Shown piece after piece: positions 35,286-43,547 of a stretch of 64,000 nt of DNA (the stretch's first letter is position 1; each line of letters starts with the position of its first letter). The translations under genes were made by a program, and so were the position numbers. Source of the DNA: Roseimicrobium gellanilyticum (GTDB lineage: Bacteria; Verrucomicrobiota; Verrucomicrobiia; Verrucomicrobiales; Verrucomicrobiaceae); NCBI RefSeq assembly GCF_003315205.1, contig NZ_QNRR01000001.1:1054001-1118000 (forward strand). The letters are read 5' to 3'. The notes below the pieces were generated by a model, which was given only the letters and a program-made list of their open reading frames with translations, was not told the DNA's origin and did not search any database.

Positions 35286-37528
35286 GCCGATACCGGCGCG
35301 GACCTGCCCGCAACATCATCCTCCTCGAAGGCCTGGTAATAGTACGAAGAGGAATAGTAGTAGTAGTAGTAGTTGCTGACCTTCGACATGTCGATGTTGT
35401 TGAGCACGAAGCCTGCCATCGGGGCTCCCGCTCTCATCAACTGCTCAACGGCCTCCGTCACATCCCTGCCGTGGGTCTTTTCAGCCTTCACCACCAGTAC
35501 CACTGCATCCGCCACGCGCTGCAGGTTGGTCGTTTCGCTCAGGCCGAGGACAGGCGGTGTATCGAGAATGATCCAGTCGTACTGCTGGCGCCAGATGGCG
35601 ACGTTCTCTTCAAGACTCAACCGGCAGAGCAACTCAGCGGAACCAGCGGAGGTATTGCCACGGGTGCAGTAGTGAAAGTTGGCGAGGTGCGTATGGCGAA
35701 CTACGTCCTCCAGCACCAGTTCACCAGTCAGCGCCTGGCAGAAGCCGGGATAACGATCCACGCCGAAGAGGTTGTGCACACGTCCCTTGCGGAAGTCGAG
35801 GTCCACCAGAAGCGTCTTCGCGCCGATGGACTGCAGCGTCCAAGCGAGGTTGGCGGCCGTGACCGTCTTGCCTTCGGATGGGCGGGCACTGGTAAACATC
35901 ACAACCTTCGCACCTTCGCGATTGCCCAGCTGCAGGCCCAGATGTGCGCGGAGTACGCGGTAGCATTCCAGCACGTGGTTGGGCTTCCGCGGGTCGGACT
36001 CGATCCCACGGGTAACGCTCTCCAGGAAGGTGGAGCTCGAGGTTGGCACGATGCCAAGCCCCTTCAGGCCGGTAAGTTTCTCCAGTGCAGCGAGGCTGGT
36101 AATCTTGTCATTGAGCTGTTCAAGGCCCAGCGGAACCCCGATGGCAAGACCGAGTCCGAGCACGGCCGCCAGGATCGCAAGCTTGCTCTTGGTGGGGCTC
36201 ACGGGATCGACGTCGCGAAGCAGGGCGAACTCACGGAACTGAAGGTCCACGCGATCCTTGTCACCACCGAAATTGATGGTGGCAATCATCTTGGACAGGT
36301 CCGTATACGCCTTGGTCCAGGCAAGGTCACCTTCATGACCGAGCTTGTAGTCCTGACGCAGCTTGTTCAGCTTCTCGGTCATCTCACTGTATTCGGGAAG
36401 CTTCGCTTCAAGTTCCTTGAGCTGGTCTCCCAAGCGGAGTCGTTCGACTTCGAACCGCTTGCGCTCGACCTCGAGCTCCGTGGTCAATGACTCATCGATC
36501 TGGCGCTGCTTCGTGCGAAGGGCCTTCAGGATCTCGTGATCTTCCAAGTACACCCGGGAGGCCTCGGCAATCTCGGTCTCCACTTTCCGCTTGTCGCGCT
36601 CCAGCATTTGCCAGGAGTTCAACCCTTCCACCATGGAAGGTTGAACAACGATGCTGGGAGCGGCGAGAGGAGCCGGGGAGTTGCTGGGAACGAGGAGCGC
36701 GTCCTTGAGGTCACCTGATGCTGGCACTACAAGCTGACCCACTGGATTCTCATCCAGGGAGGATTTTTTGGCGCTCTCGAGCAGGGAAAGGTGTTCCAAT
36801 GGGGCAATGACACTGTTCTGACTCCGGGACTGCACAATGCCACGCACTTCATCATACTGCCGCATTCTGTGCTGAACCCTGAGGATATCGAGAGGTATCT
36901 GGGCCAGTGAATTCTGCTTGATCAGCAACTCATTGATCTCGTTATCTCTTTCGAAGCTGGTTTTGACCTGAAGGGACTCGTCAATCTTCTTCTTCAGCAG
37001 GCCCAACTCCTCATTGTAGCGCTTGAGAGCGACCTCGAAAAACTCGAAGCGCTTCTCGCGGGTATAGGAGTCGTATTGGTTGATCAGCGCCTGGGGAAAC
37101 TCGCGTACGACGTTGGGATTGGTCGAAAACACGTCCAGCTGCATCGTTGCACCATCGAGCAGACCCAACTCGATTTTTCTGAGCGGGCCTGAACGCAGCT
37201 CTTCAAAGCTGGCGTTCGCACGGCCGACTCCCAGCGAGTGGGCAGTCCACGCGATCATCTGGCGGGAACTCAATTGGCCTTGAACCGAGCGCACGGCACG
37301 AGCCACCGAACTGCCATCCACACCGTCCGCCGCGACAGGCAGGGCGAAGAACTTATAGTCGATCAGAGAGCGCGAGTGATAAACGGCAGGCGAGTAGGTG
37401 TAGTAACAGACACCGGCAAGCACACCCAAAAGCAGGAGCAGAATCATCATTCGCCCATACTTCAGGTATCCGACGGCATAGTGCAGCATATCCACGCCAG
37501 GGGCACCCTTCTTGATTGGAGCAGACAT
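35282..37528 (-). CDS. Polysaccharide co-polymerase / tyrosine autokinase (Wzc-type BY-kinase)
   Basis: The 748-residue protein has a Wzz-type N-domain bounded by two membrane helices (about 27-47 and 455-475) with coiled-coil between. The cytoplasmic BY-kinase domain has Walker A SARPSEGKT (about 549), Walker A' LLVDLDFRKGR and Walker B WIILDTPP (about 655). The C-tail has a cluster of about nine tyrosines (YYYYYY then YYY), the usual autophosphorylation site. Such kinases control polymer length and export with a Wza channel, and the next gene upstream encodes one. Confidence 0.94.
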   Translation of the reverse strand: MSAPIKKGAPGVDMLHYAVGYLKYGRMMILLLLLGVLAGVCYYTYSPAVYHSRSLIDYKFFALPVAADGVDGSSVARAVRSVQGQLSSRQMIAWTAHSLGVGRANASFEELRSGPLRKIELGLLDGATMQLDVFSTNPNVVREFPQALINQYDSYTREKRFEFFEVALKRYNEELGLLKKKIDESLQVKTSFERDNEINELLIKQNSLAQIPLDILRVQHRMRQYDEVRGIVQSRSQNSVIAPLEHLSLLESAKKSSLDENPVGQLVVPASGDLKDALLVPSNSPAPLAAPSIVVQPSMVEGLNSWQMLERDKRKVETEIAEASRVYLEDHEILKALRTKQRQIDESLTTELEVERKRFEVERLRLGDQLKELEAKLPEYSEMTEKLNKLRQDYKLGHEGDLAWTKAYTDLSKMIATINFGGDKDRVDLQFREFALLRDVDPVSPTKSKLAILAAVLGLGLAIGVPLGLEQLNDKITSLAALEKLTGLKGLGIVPTSSSTFLESVTRGIESDPRKPNHVLECYRVLRAHLGLQLGNREGAKVVMFTSARPSEGKTVTAANLAWTLQSIGAKTLLVDLDFRKGRVHNLFGVDRYPGFCQALTGELVLEDVVRHTHLANFHYCTRGNTSAGSAELLCRLSLEENVAIWRQQYDWIILDTPPVLGLSETTNLQRVADAVVLVVKAEKTHGRDVTEAVEQLMRAGAPMAGFVLNNIDMSKVSNYYYYYYSSSYYYQAFEEDDVAGRSAPVSA
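35355..35374. repeat. Trinucleotide repeat encoding the kinase tyrosine tail
   Basis: On the plus strand AGT is repeated six times at 35356-35373. On the coding strand this gives a run of TAC codons and hence the six-tyrosine stretch. Slippage would change the tyrosine number without a frameshift. Confidence 0.8.
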
Positions 37529-37591
37529 GAGAATGATAGTTGGATTGGCAGCAAGAAAGCGGCCTGCATGGCCGCCTTGGGAATGATTGAG

Positions 37592-38278
37592 TTAGAAACC
37601 AAATACTTTTTCCGGCACTACAACGATGTCGCCTTTGCGCAGGGGCAGGTCACGTTCTTCACCCTTGGCGATGGCATCTAGATTGAGACCGAGCTTCCGT
37701 CTGGATCCCCCTGGACCCTGGCGCAGGACATGAGCATTCTTGCCATCGGCAAAACGACCAAGACCACCAGCAATCATAATGGCTTCATACGCACCGAGGG
37801 GAGAGCCAATTTCCGTGGATAGCATATGCTGGCCCGGACGTGCAACTTTCCCGGTGAGGTAGACCAGCATCTGCTCCTTGTCTGCCATGGCGGAGACAGG
37901 AGCGATGAAAACGCGGTCCAACGTCACGGTGGCGGTACGAAGCTTTTTCTGTTCCAGCAGTCGCTTGATATGCTGCTCGGCACCGGGAACACTCAGTCCG
38001 GCCACGGATACGCGAGGACCCACGCTGGGCATCAGGATATGGCCTTCGGCTCGCACCGTGAAACTTCCTCCGAGGGAGGGGTCCTCCTGGACAGTGATCT
38101 CAAGGACGTCTCCCGGACGAATGGGTTGGTGTAACGGATTCGACGCTGCGGCACGGGGAAGAGTCGCGTAATCGTCGGGCCGCGGCTGCTCAAAACCTGA
38201 GTCACTTTTGCATCCAACCAACGCAAAGCCAAACACTGCCAACAGTGGAAGTGCTGCAAAATGCAATTGGCGATGCAT
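37592..38278 (-). CDS. Polysaccharide export lipoprotein (Wza-like)
   Basis: Starting at ATG 38278 gives a lipoprotein signal ending in the lipobox LVGC (about residue 22-25). The remaining 200 residues show the polysaccharide-export start IRPGDVLEITV, PSVGPRVSVAGLSV, and a SLBB-type second half (VYLTGKVARPGQH, PLRKGDIVVVPE). Wza proteins form the periplasmic and outer-membrane channel for exopolysaccharide. It lies 63 bases upstream of the kinase gene in the same direction. Confidence 0.93.
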   Translation of the reverse strand: MHRQLHFAALPLLAVFGFALVGCKSDSGFEQPRPDDYATLPRAAASNPLHQPIRPGDVLEITVQEDPSLGGSFTVRAEGHILMPSVGPRVSVAGLSVPGAEQHIKRLLEQKKLRTATVTLDRVFIAPVSAMADKEQMLVYLTGKVARPGQHMLSTEIGSPLGAYEAIMIAGGLGRFADGKNAHVLRQGPGGSRRKLGLNLDAIAKGEERDLPLRKGDIVVVPEKVFGF

Positions 38279-38421
38279 TATTTCTCCCGCAGCCAGGGCG
38301 AGATCTTTTCGTGGCTGATATGTGCGGAGTGCCGGTTTGCGAGAGGCCAAGGGGGTGAATGGAAAGCGGCTCATCAAAGGAAGCGGAACTTACAAAGAAC
38401 TGCCATAACTTCCAGCCTTAT

Positions 38422-39288
38422 TCATTTGGACTTTTTGGAAGGAGTGACCCACACGCCTTCAGCATTGTTATTGACGTATTCCTTTTTGGCAGGCTGGGGC
38501 TCAACAGTGATAAGGATATGATCGAATGCCGTGCGGAATCTCTTGAAGGGAGGATTCTGGGCCTTGTCCGCAGTTGGGGTCGTGCTGGGGCCCTGGCCTT
38601 TTTCCCGGTGGCTCACGGTGGCCAGCAAGCGCATGTCGCCCAAATAAGCGCCGGAAGTCTTGACTCCCTCCACGAAGATGGTCCGGGGAATGGCGTCGGG
38701 CAGGTTGGCCGGATAACGCATGGCATCCACGCTAAACTCATAGATACGGCGTGCAGGATCCGCGGAGTCCAGGAGGAGTTCTTTCTTGGTGGAGTCCCTC
38801 CACACGCGGATGCGGCCCACGGCACGTTGCTCCTCTTCAAAAGAGGAGAAGACCCCTTCAGGGGAGTTGCGATTGATGCCGCCTACTTCAAAGCCGATGA
38901 CGACATCACCAGCGAAGTCGATGCGATAGGGAATCAGGTTCACCACCACCTTGGTCAGTTCGCCAACACCGAGAATCAGTCCGGGAGGCGTGGACTCAAA
39001 GGCGCCAGAGTCCCGCGGGTCACCCTGCCGGATCACGCCATCCATGTTGAGATCCGCATCCAAGTCCAGCTTGGCAATGCGGCGGTTGAGGTCACGATAG
39101 CGGTTGAGCTTCTGACCATAGTAGGGATGAAAGTCCGAAGGCAGATCCTGCAGAGTTTCATTCCCCCGGACTCGCCCGCCGCGGTCTGTGATCACCGGGG
39201 CGTCTTCACTCCAGGCGGGAGCGAGGGCTGCCAAGCCCAGCAGGCCTACAAGGGCCGCATGCATTTTATGCGAGGTGATGTGGTACAT
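38422..39288 (-). CDS. Secreted protein with an EF-hand/dockerin-like loop in the export operon
   Basis: The 288-residue product has a signal peptide (cleavage near AWSEDA, residue 27). Residues 79-90 form a canonical 12-residue calcium loop, DLNMDGVIRQGD, as in dockerin and EF-hand proteins. A beta-rich region follows (VVVNLIPYRIDF, VVIGFEVGGI). I do not recognise the family. Its place between the Wza gene and a beta-barrel gene suggests a periplasmic or surface role in the same export path. The start may also be the second Met, at 39264. Confidence 0.75.
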   Translation of the reverse strand: MYHITSHKMHAALVGLLGLAALAPAWSEDAPVITDRGGRVRGNETLQDLPSDFHPYYGQKLNRYRDLNRRIAKLDLDADLNMDGVIRQGDPRDSGAFESTPPGLILGVGELTKVVVNLIPYRIDFAGDVVIGFEVGGINRNSPEGVFSSFEEEQRAVGRIRVWRDSTKKELLLDSADPARRIYEFSVDAMRYPANLPDAIPRTIFVEGVKTSGAYLGDMRLLATVSHREKGQGPSTTPTADKAQNPPFKRFRTAFDHILITVEPQPAKKEYVNNNAEGVWVTPSKKSK

Positions 39289-39361
39289 GGGATGAGGTGT
39301 GGTTGAGAGTCTGTGATGTGGCCAGGTGCGGAGTCGGCTGCAGATGCGTGCGCTCTATGGA

Positions 39362-41266
39362 TCAGAACGTCAGATAAAGGCTCAATATCAGCAAGTGTTC
39401 CTCCAGGTTGCTGCCGATGGGACCGGTCTGGTCAATGTATTGGTAGGTGGCGGTTCCGTGGATGCGCGAAAACAGGGGCTTCTGAAGCATGGCAAAGTAC
39501 ACCCAGGTCTCCTCGTCGGCCGGGTTTGGCCCATCATCAATGGTGGACTCACGCAGAGTATAGGTGACGCCTGCGGTGATATTCGTGTCATAGCCCAGTT
39601 TGTAGCTGGCCCTGGCACCGGTGATCCATCCAGTCGACTTGGTGTCGTCCGTTAGATTATCCGCGTCCTGCCATTGAGCATAGGCAGAGGCAGACAAACG
39701 GTCGGAGAACTGATGGGCAATGGTGTATCTGGCGTAGTCGCCTACATATTCCTCAAGGGTTTCGGACAGTTCGTAAGTCTGGCCGGCAGAGATGGAGTGG
39801 CGTGTATACGGCGTCAGATCGTGGACAAAGCCAACTTCCCACAAGAGGCTGTCGAAGTCCGCATCATCATCTCCGGTCTGCCAGAGATAGCCGAGAGAGG
39901 CGAAGGTCGAGAGGTACTCCGTCAGGCGGCCATTCACACGTGCCTCAGCGCGGTGGGTGATGTTGTCGAAGCGATCGGAACTTCCCAGCGTGTACATGAA
40001 CGAGGGGGCAAACATCCAGTCGTCACCCATGTACCGGTAGGCAAGTGACATCTGGTCATACTCGCGATGCTCATCAAAGTCTTCCTCAGACCAGTAGTCG
40101 CTGTGCTGGACGCTGCCCAGGAACCACCATTCGTTGGGCATCGGTCGCTGAGCTTCGAACCCGACGTCGTTGCGGTAGCCTCCAAAACGGGGATCCCAGA
40201 ACTCGTTGGCTTCGGATGCACTATCCAAGGCGCCAAAACGATAACGGCCCACCATATCGATTTCGTCTACCTGCCAGGACTCGTTTACATCGGCAAGACT
40301 GCTGACGACACCGAAGTAGTCATAGAACCGGAGATTCCAAGCGCCCCATTGCCACTCGAAGTTCAATCGGGCATTGGTTCCAAGGCCCCATCCTGATCCA
40401 AATCCAGAGTTTAGGCCCACTTCGCCTTCGAGGGGCAGGAAGTAGAGGAAACCGGTTGCTTGCAGGTAGATGGAATCGGTCAGACGGAGGCTTGCCGAGA
40501 GGGGCATTCCCACCACACCAATCCAGCCTTCATCCGGCGCATCTGGATCCAGGGGGGCATCTCCACTGTATTGGGTGTAAAGCGCGGAGAAACTGATGCC
40601 CCAGATGTCGATGAACAGAGGGCCGAGTTTGATCATCGCGCGGTCGGGCGCCACGTCGCGAGTGAGAAAGGGGAGTCCGTAATCGAGATCTACACTCCAG
40701 GCGTTCGGCTCGGATGAATGCGCGAGCAATTCTTCATCGGGAACGAAAAGTCCCAGACCGCGTTCCACGCGTTCATAGAAGGCGCCATTGCGCTGGTAGA
40801 AGTTGTCACTGGCAGGACGCACCGGCCAGATCCCGGAATAGGCCCAGTATCCGCGGTCACCTCTGGAGCGCGCATAGTCCGGATTGTTCGGTGGCAGATA
40901 TTGCGCTTCGGTTTGCGTTGGAAAGTAGCCGCCGGTGGAACTGCTGTTGGCGGTGTCTCCTTCTCCGGTGTAGTCAGCATACTCCGGCGAACCTGCCTCC
41001 TCATTCTGGTAGTCGTAGCGCGAGCCAATCATGCGCCCGGGGCCACCCATCTTCCGGGCAGAGGGCCGGTAGTAGAGCACTGTATCGAGGAAACCAGAGG
41101 AGCCCGCTGCTTGGGGTTGCTGCGAGGGAACTTCCGTAGGCAGCACTTCGTGCTGGGCTTGGGATGAAGTTCCAGCAGCTATGCCAAATGCGACCAAATA
41201 CCAGGCCCAGCGAAAGGGCCGTGAGAAAATGGCGGGAGTGAAGTGGCTTAGACGAACGCCGGGCAT
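39362..41266 (-). CDS. Outer-membrane beta-barrel protein of the exopolysaccharide operon
   Basis: The 634-residue product has an N-terminal membrane or signal segment, a Gln/Pro/Gly-rich stretch and then repeated amphipathic strands rich in aromatic residues (SMYLQATGFLYFLPL-like and DNITHRAEARVNGRL-like). It ends in LYLTF, a terminal Phe typical of outer-membrane barrels. Exopolysaccharide operons of the Wza/Wzc type often carry such barrels. Its function is likely outer-membrane passage or anchoring of the polymer; I cannot name the exact family. Confidence 0.8.
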   Translation of the reverse strand: MPGVRLSHFTPAIFSRPFRWAWYLVAFGIAAGTSSQAQHEVLPTEVPSQQPQAAGSSGFLDTVLYYRPSARKMGGPGRMIGSRYDYQNEEAGSPEYADYTGEGDTANSSSTGGYFPTQTEAQYLPPNNPDYARSRGDRGYWAYSGIWPVRPASDNFYQRNGAFYERVERGLGLFVPDEELLAHSSEPNAWSVDLDYGLPFLTRDVAPDRAMIKLGPLFIDIWGISFSALYTQYSGDAPLDPDAPDEGWIGVVGMPLSASLRLTDSIYLQATGFLYFLPLEGEVGLNSGFGSGWGLGTNARLNFEWQWGAWNLRFYDYFGVVSSLADVNESWQVDEIDMVGRYRFGALDSASEANEFWDPRFGGYRNDVGFEAQRPMPNEWWFLGSVQHSDYWSEEDFDEHREYDQMSLAYRYMGDDWMFAPSFMYTLGSSDRFDNITHRAEARVNGRLTEYLSTFASLGYLWQTGDDDADFDSLLWEVGFVHDLTPYTRHSISAGQTYELSETLEEYVGDYARYTIAHQFSDRLSASAYAQWQDADNLTDDTKSTGWITGARASYKLGYDTNITAGVTYTLRESTIDDGPNPADEETWVYFAMLQKPLFSRIHGTATYQYIDQTGPIGSNLEEHLLILSLYLTF

Positions 41267-41296
41267 CTGCGAGGTGTCGAGGGAGGGGGAGTGATG

Positions 41297-41575
41297 TCAC
41301 CGTTTCGGCCGGCTGAGCGACAGGCCAAATCGTTCAAGAAAGGAGTAGTCAGCCGTGAAGAGGCAAAACACCAAATAGGCGAACAATCCTGCTCCGGGAA
41401 CCGCAGCGACCATCAGGATCCAAAATGCCTTCCACAACGCGCCCATGCGCCGACTCAAAATGCTTTGAATTGTCGTGAAAACAAAAATCACCCATCCAAC
41501 TGCCAACAGCCAGTAGAGTGGCTCGATGACGTTTTGTGGCTTTAGACCAATAAAGTTGAACAATGCGTCTCTCAT
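41297..41575 (-). CDS. Small two- or three-helix membrane protein (PLDc_N-like)
   Basis: The 92-residue protein has hydrophobic helices around residues 18-38 and 48-72. Its pattern (YWLLAVGWVIFVFTTI, then KAFWILMVAAVPGAGLFAYL) resembles the short phospholipase D N-terminal-type membrane motif found in small proteins of unknown role. It is the first gene of the minus-strand export operon, 30 bases from the beta-barrel gene. Confidence 0.65.
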   Translation of the reverse strand: MRDALFNFIGLKPQNVIEPLYWLLAVGWVIFVFTTIQSILSRRMGALWKAFWILMVAAVPGAGLFAYLVFCLFTADYSFLERFGLSLSRPKR

Positions 41576-41892
41576 CTCCGAAAACGTTCCGCAAACGCTT
41601 GCACTAGCGGTTGCCCTACACCGTCGAGCAACTTGGTAAACGAGGACTTATAAATACGCAAAGTGAATTTGCAGAGAGATTGCGTGTGTAAGTGGTTGCT
41701 TGCATGGAGCAAAATCACCCTACCAAAAGTGAGATTCTTCTAGGCAATGCAGCGCACACAAAACTTTGCTCGATATTGCAGGCATGATGCACGACCAGGG
41801 TGTATTTGGGCTAAATGTCGAGAAAAAATGATGAGGTCCTGCGGTGCTGGATTTACTCATTGATTTTGCAAAGAGAAGGGCTTTGCTCCGCC
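41576..41892. other. AT-rich divergent intergenic region
   Basis: This 317-base gap separates the minus-strand export operon from the plus-strand lipoprotein operon. It is clearly more AT-rich than its surroundings. No gene-like frame stands out. It probably holds the promoters of both operons. Confidence 0.55.
41647..41674 (-). promoter_or_regulatory. Possible promoter of the minus-strand export operon
   Basis: Read on the minus strand, CTGCAA (41674-41669) is followed after 16 bases by TATAAG (41652-41647), a good -10 with a weak -35. It lies about 70 bases before the first gene of the export operon. Confidence 0.3.
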
Positions 41893-42057
41893 ATGATTCG
41901 ATTGCTCAAGCGGTTGAAAGTTTTGTTGCTCGCCACGGGAATGCTCGCCGGAGGCACAAGTTGCAGCACCGGTCCGGATCCCAGCGATCTGTACTTCGGC
42001 AAACCGCGCCTCAATGCCTCACCTCCGCGGCATGCAGGAATCAGTCGTGGTGAGTGA
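41893..42057 (+). CDS. Small lipoprotein
   Basis: ATG 41893 gives a 54-residue product with basic residues at the start, a hydrophobic core and a cysteine in a lipobox-like LAGGTSC, followed by a short polar tail. The lipobox is not perfect (Thr-Ser before Cys). It is 53 bases ahead of the pseudopilin gene. The size and position suggest a membrane-anchored helper, function unknown. Confidence 0.5.
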   Translation: MIRLLKRLKVLLLATGMLAGGTSCSTGPDPSDLYFGKPRLNASPPRHAGISRGE

Positions 42058-42110
42058 CACCTTGCTTGCTAATTCGGCCTGCCGTTTGGTGCAGGCATCT
42101 CCCTTTTTCG

Positions 42111-42383
42111 ATGACTTTTTCTGAAGCACTCCCACATCACAAGCCGGTGTCTTTCCACCGTGCAGGTGGCTACACTCTTCTCGAAACCCTCATCGCCTTC
42201 GTGGTGCTGATCGTCTTTGTGGTGCTGGCCTATTCGTTTGCATTTCGCAATCCGGCCTCCATGTCGGAACTGAAGTCACGTCCCCCCGAGCAACGCGGGA
42301 TCCCCGAAGTGAAACCTCCAGGCTCCAAGAAAGTGGAGGAGGCTCCTGCCAGTCCGTCTCCCAGTGGCACCGCCGGACGGTAG
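42111..42383 (+). CDS. Miniature pseudopilin-like protein
   Basis: From ATG 42111 the product is 90 residues. It has a prepilin-type cleavage motif, GG then YTLLETLIAF, with the conserved Glu at mature position 5 and a long hydrophobic helix. Instead of the usual globular domain it has a short Pro/Lys/Ser-rich tail of about 45 residues. It would need a prepilin peptidase and a type II secretion or pilus machine, and no other such genes are visible in this window. Confidence 0.65.
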   Translation: MTFSEALPHHKPVSFHRAGGYTLLETLIAFVVLIVFVVLAYSFAFRNPASMSELKSRPPEQRGIPEVKPPGSKKVEEAPASPSPSGTAGR

Positions 42384-42443
42384 CGAGCACATGTGTTCAT
42401 CATGAAGTGACGGGTGTTTCTAACTACGCGCAAGACGCGTCGC

Positions 42444-43547
42444 ATGCCGAAGGAGAACAAGCCGCTTTCGACCATCCTTTTGAAGCTTGCCAGACGAGCC
42501 AGCCAGGTGCTTTCGCTGCTGGCGGTGGCATTCACCGTGGGCATGTGGCTCTTCCTGAATTTCGTGGGGTATCACAATCCTGCCAGCGCCTTCCTGCTTT
42601 TCCTCCCAGCATGGCTTTGGTCGATTCCGGTGTGGCTGGCACTTCCGCTGGCGCTGCTCTTCGATCCCAAGAAGTCGGGCATCCTCACTCTCGTGGTTGG
42701 TCTCCTCTACTTGGGCCCCTTGCTGGGATGGCAGGGAAGTGCATCGCCACCAGGAGACGCAGAGCATTCTGCCGATGTCTTGCGCGTGATGACGTACAAT
42801 CGCGGGCAGGCGCAGAAAACGAGCCTGCAGCCATTCAAGCTGGAGCACCAGCCAGACGTGCTCGCCCTCCAGGATGCGGGGCGGCGTCTCGCATCCTACC
42901 AGAATGCGGATGGCTACCGGGAGTTCACTCACGTCGATGGTGTGGGTGAGTTCACGCTCCTGAGCAAGCATCCCATCGTGCGCAAGGACTTGCTCATCTA
43001 TGTGCAGAATGGAGACACGAGCCGGCAGGTGCCGGTGGCGGCGCGGTTTGAAATCGAAATGGCCACTCGTCGAGTGGCCATCTACAGTGTGCATCTTCCC
43101 ACGCCTCGTCCCATGCTTGAGTCCGAGCGCTGGGGAGGATTCTTATGGGGGATTTTGGGGTTGCCAGGGACCGATTTGGCAAGGAAGCGCCACTCCAGGC
43201 AGGCATACTGGGATGGGAAGTTGAGCCTAGCCACTCAACTGGCGGAAACTGTCGCAAAGGAAAGCCTCCCTTGCATTGTTGTCGGCGACTTCAACACTCC
43301 CTCCATGGGCACCGTCTATCGCGCGTTCGTGCGCAGCCTGCAGGACAGTCATCAGGTGGCTGGCAGTGGCTACGGATATACGTTCCCCGGAGTCACGAGA
43401 AACCCTGTGGCCTTCCAACAACCGTGGTTGAGGCTGGATTATGTATTCGCGGATAAGCGTCACTGGAAGATTATTTCGCATGTGACCGAGCCGGATCGCG
43501 CATCCCAACATCGCGCGGTCTTCGCACAACTTGCATTTTCGCCATAA
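42444..43547 (+). CDS. Membrane-anchored endonuclease/exonuclease/phosphatase (EEP) family protein
   Basis: The 367-residue product starts with three membrane segments (about 18-95) and then an EEP catalytic domain. It carries MTYNRG, LQDAGRR, VGDFNTPSMG, RLDYVF and the late SQHRAVF, the metal and catalytic pattern of the family. Substrates range from DNA to phospholipids and phosphorylated sugars, and the membrane anchor and neighbours argue against a DNA-repair role. ATG 42444 is chosen; a GTG at 42414 is possible. Its stop shares one base with the start of the next gene (TAATG). Confidence 0.87.
   Translation: MPKENKPLSTILLKLARRASQVLSLLAVAFTVGMWLFLNFVGYHNPASAFLLFLPAWLWSIPVWLALPLALLFDPKKSGILTLVVGLLYLGPLLGWQGSASPPGDAEHSADVLRVMTYNRGQAQKTSLQPFKLEHQPDVLALQDAGRRLASYQNADGYREFTHVDGVGEFTLLSKHPIVRKDLLIYVQNGDTSRQVPVAARFEIEMATRRVAIYSVHLPTPRPMLESERWGGFLWGILGLPGTDLARKRHSRQAYWDGKLSLATQLAETVAKESLPCIVVGDFNTPSMGTVYRAFVRSLQDSHQVAGSGYGYTFPGVTRNPVAFQQPWLRLDYVFADKRHWKIISHVTEPDRASQHRAVFAQLAFSP

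Noticed and set aside
35340-35380. Short AGT repeats considered as a CRISPR or other array
   Set aside because: It is a six-unit trinucleotide repeat in frame inside the kinase gene. No spacers are present.
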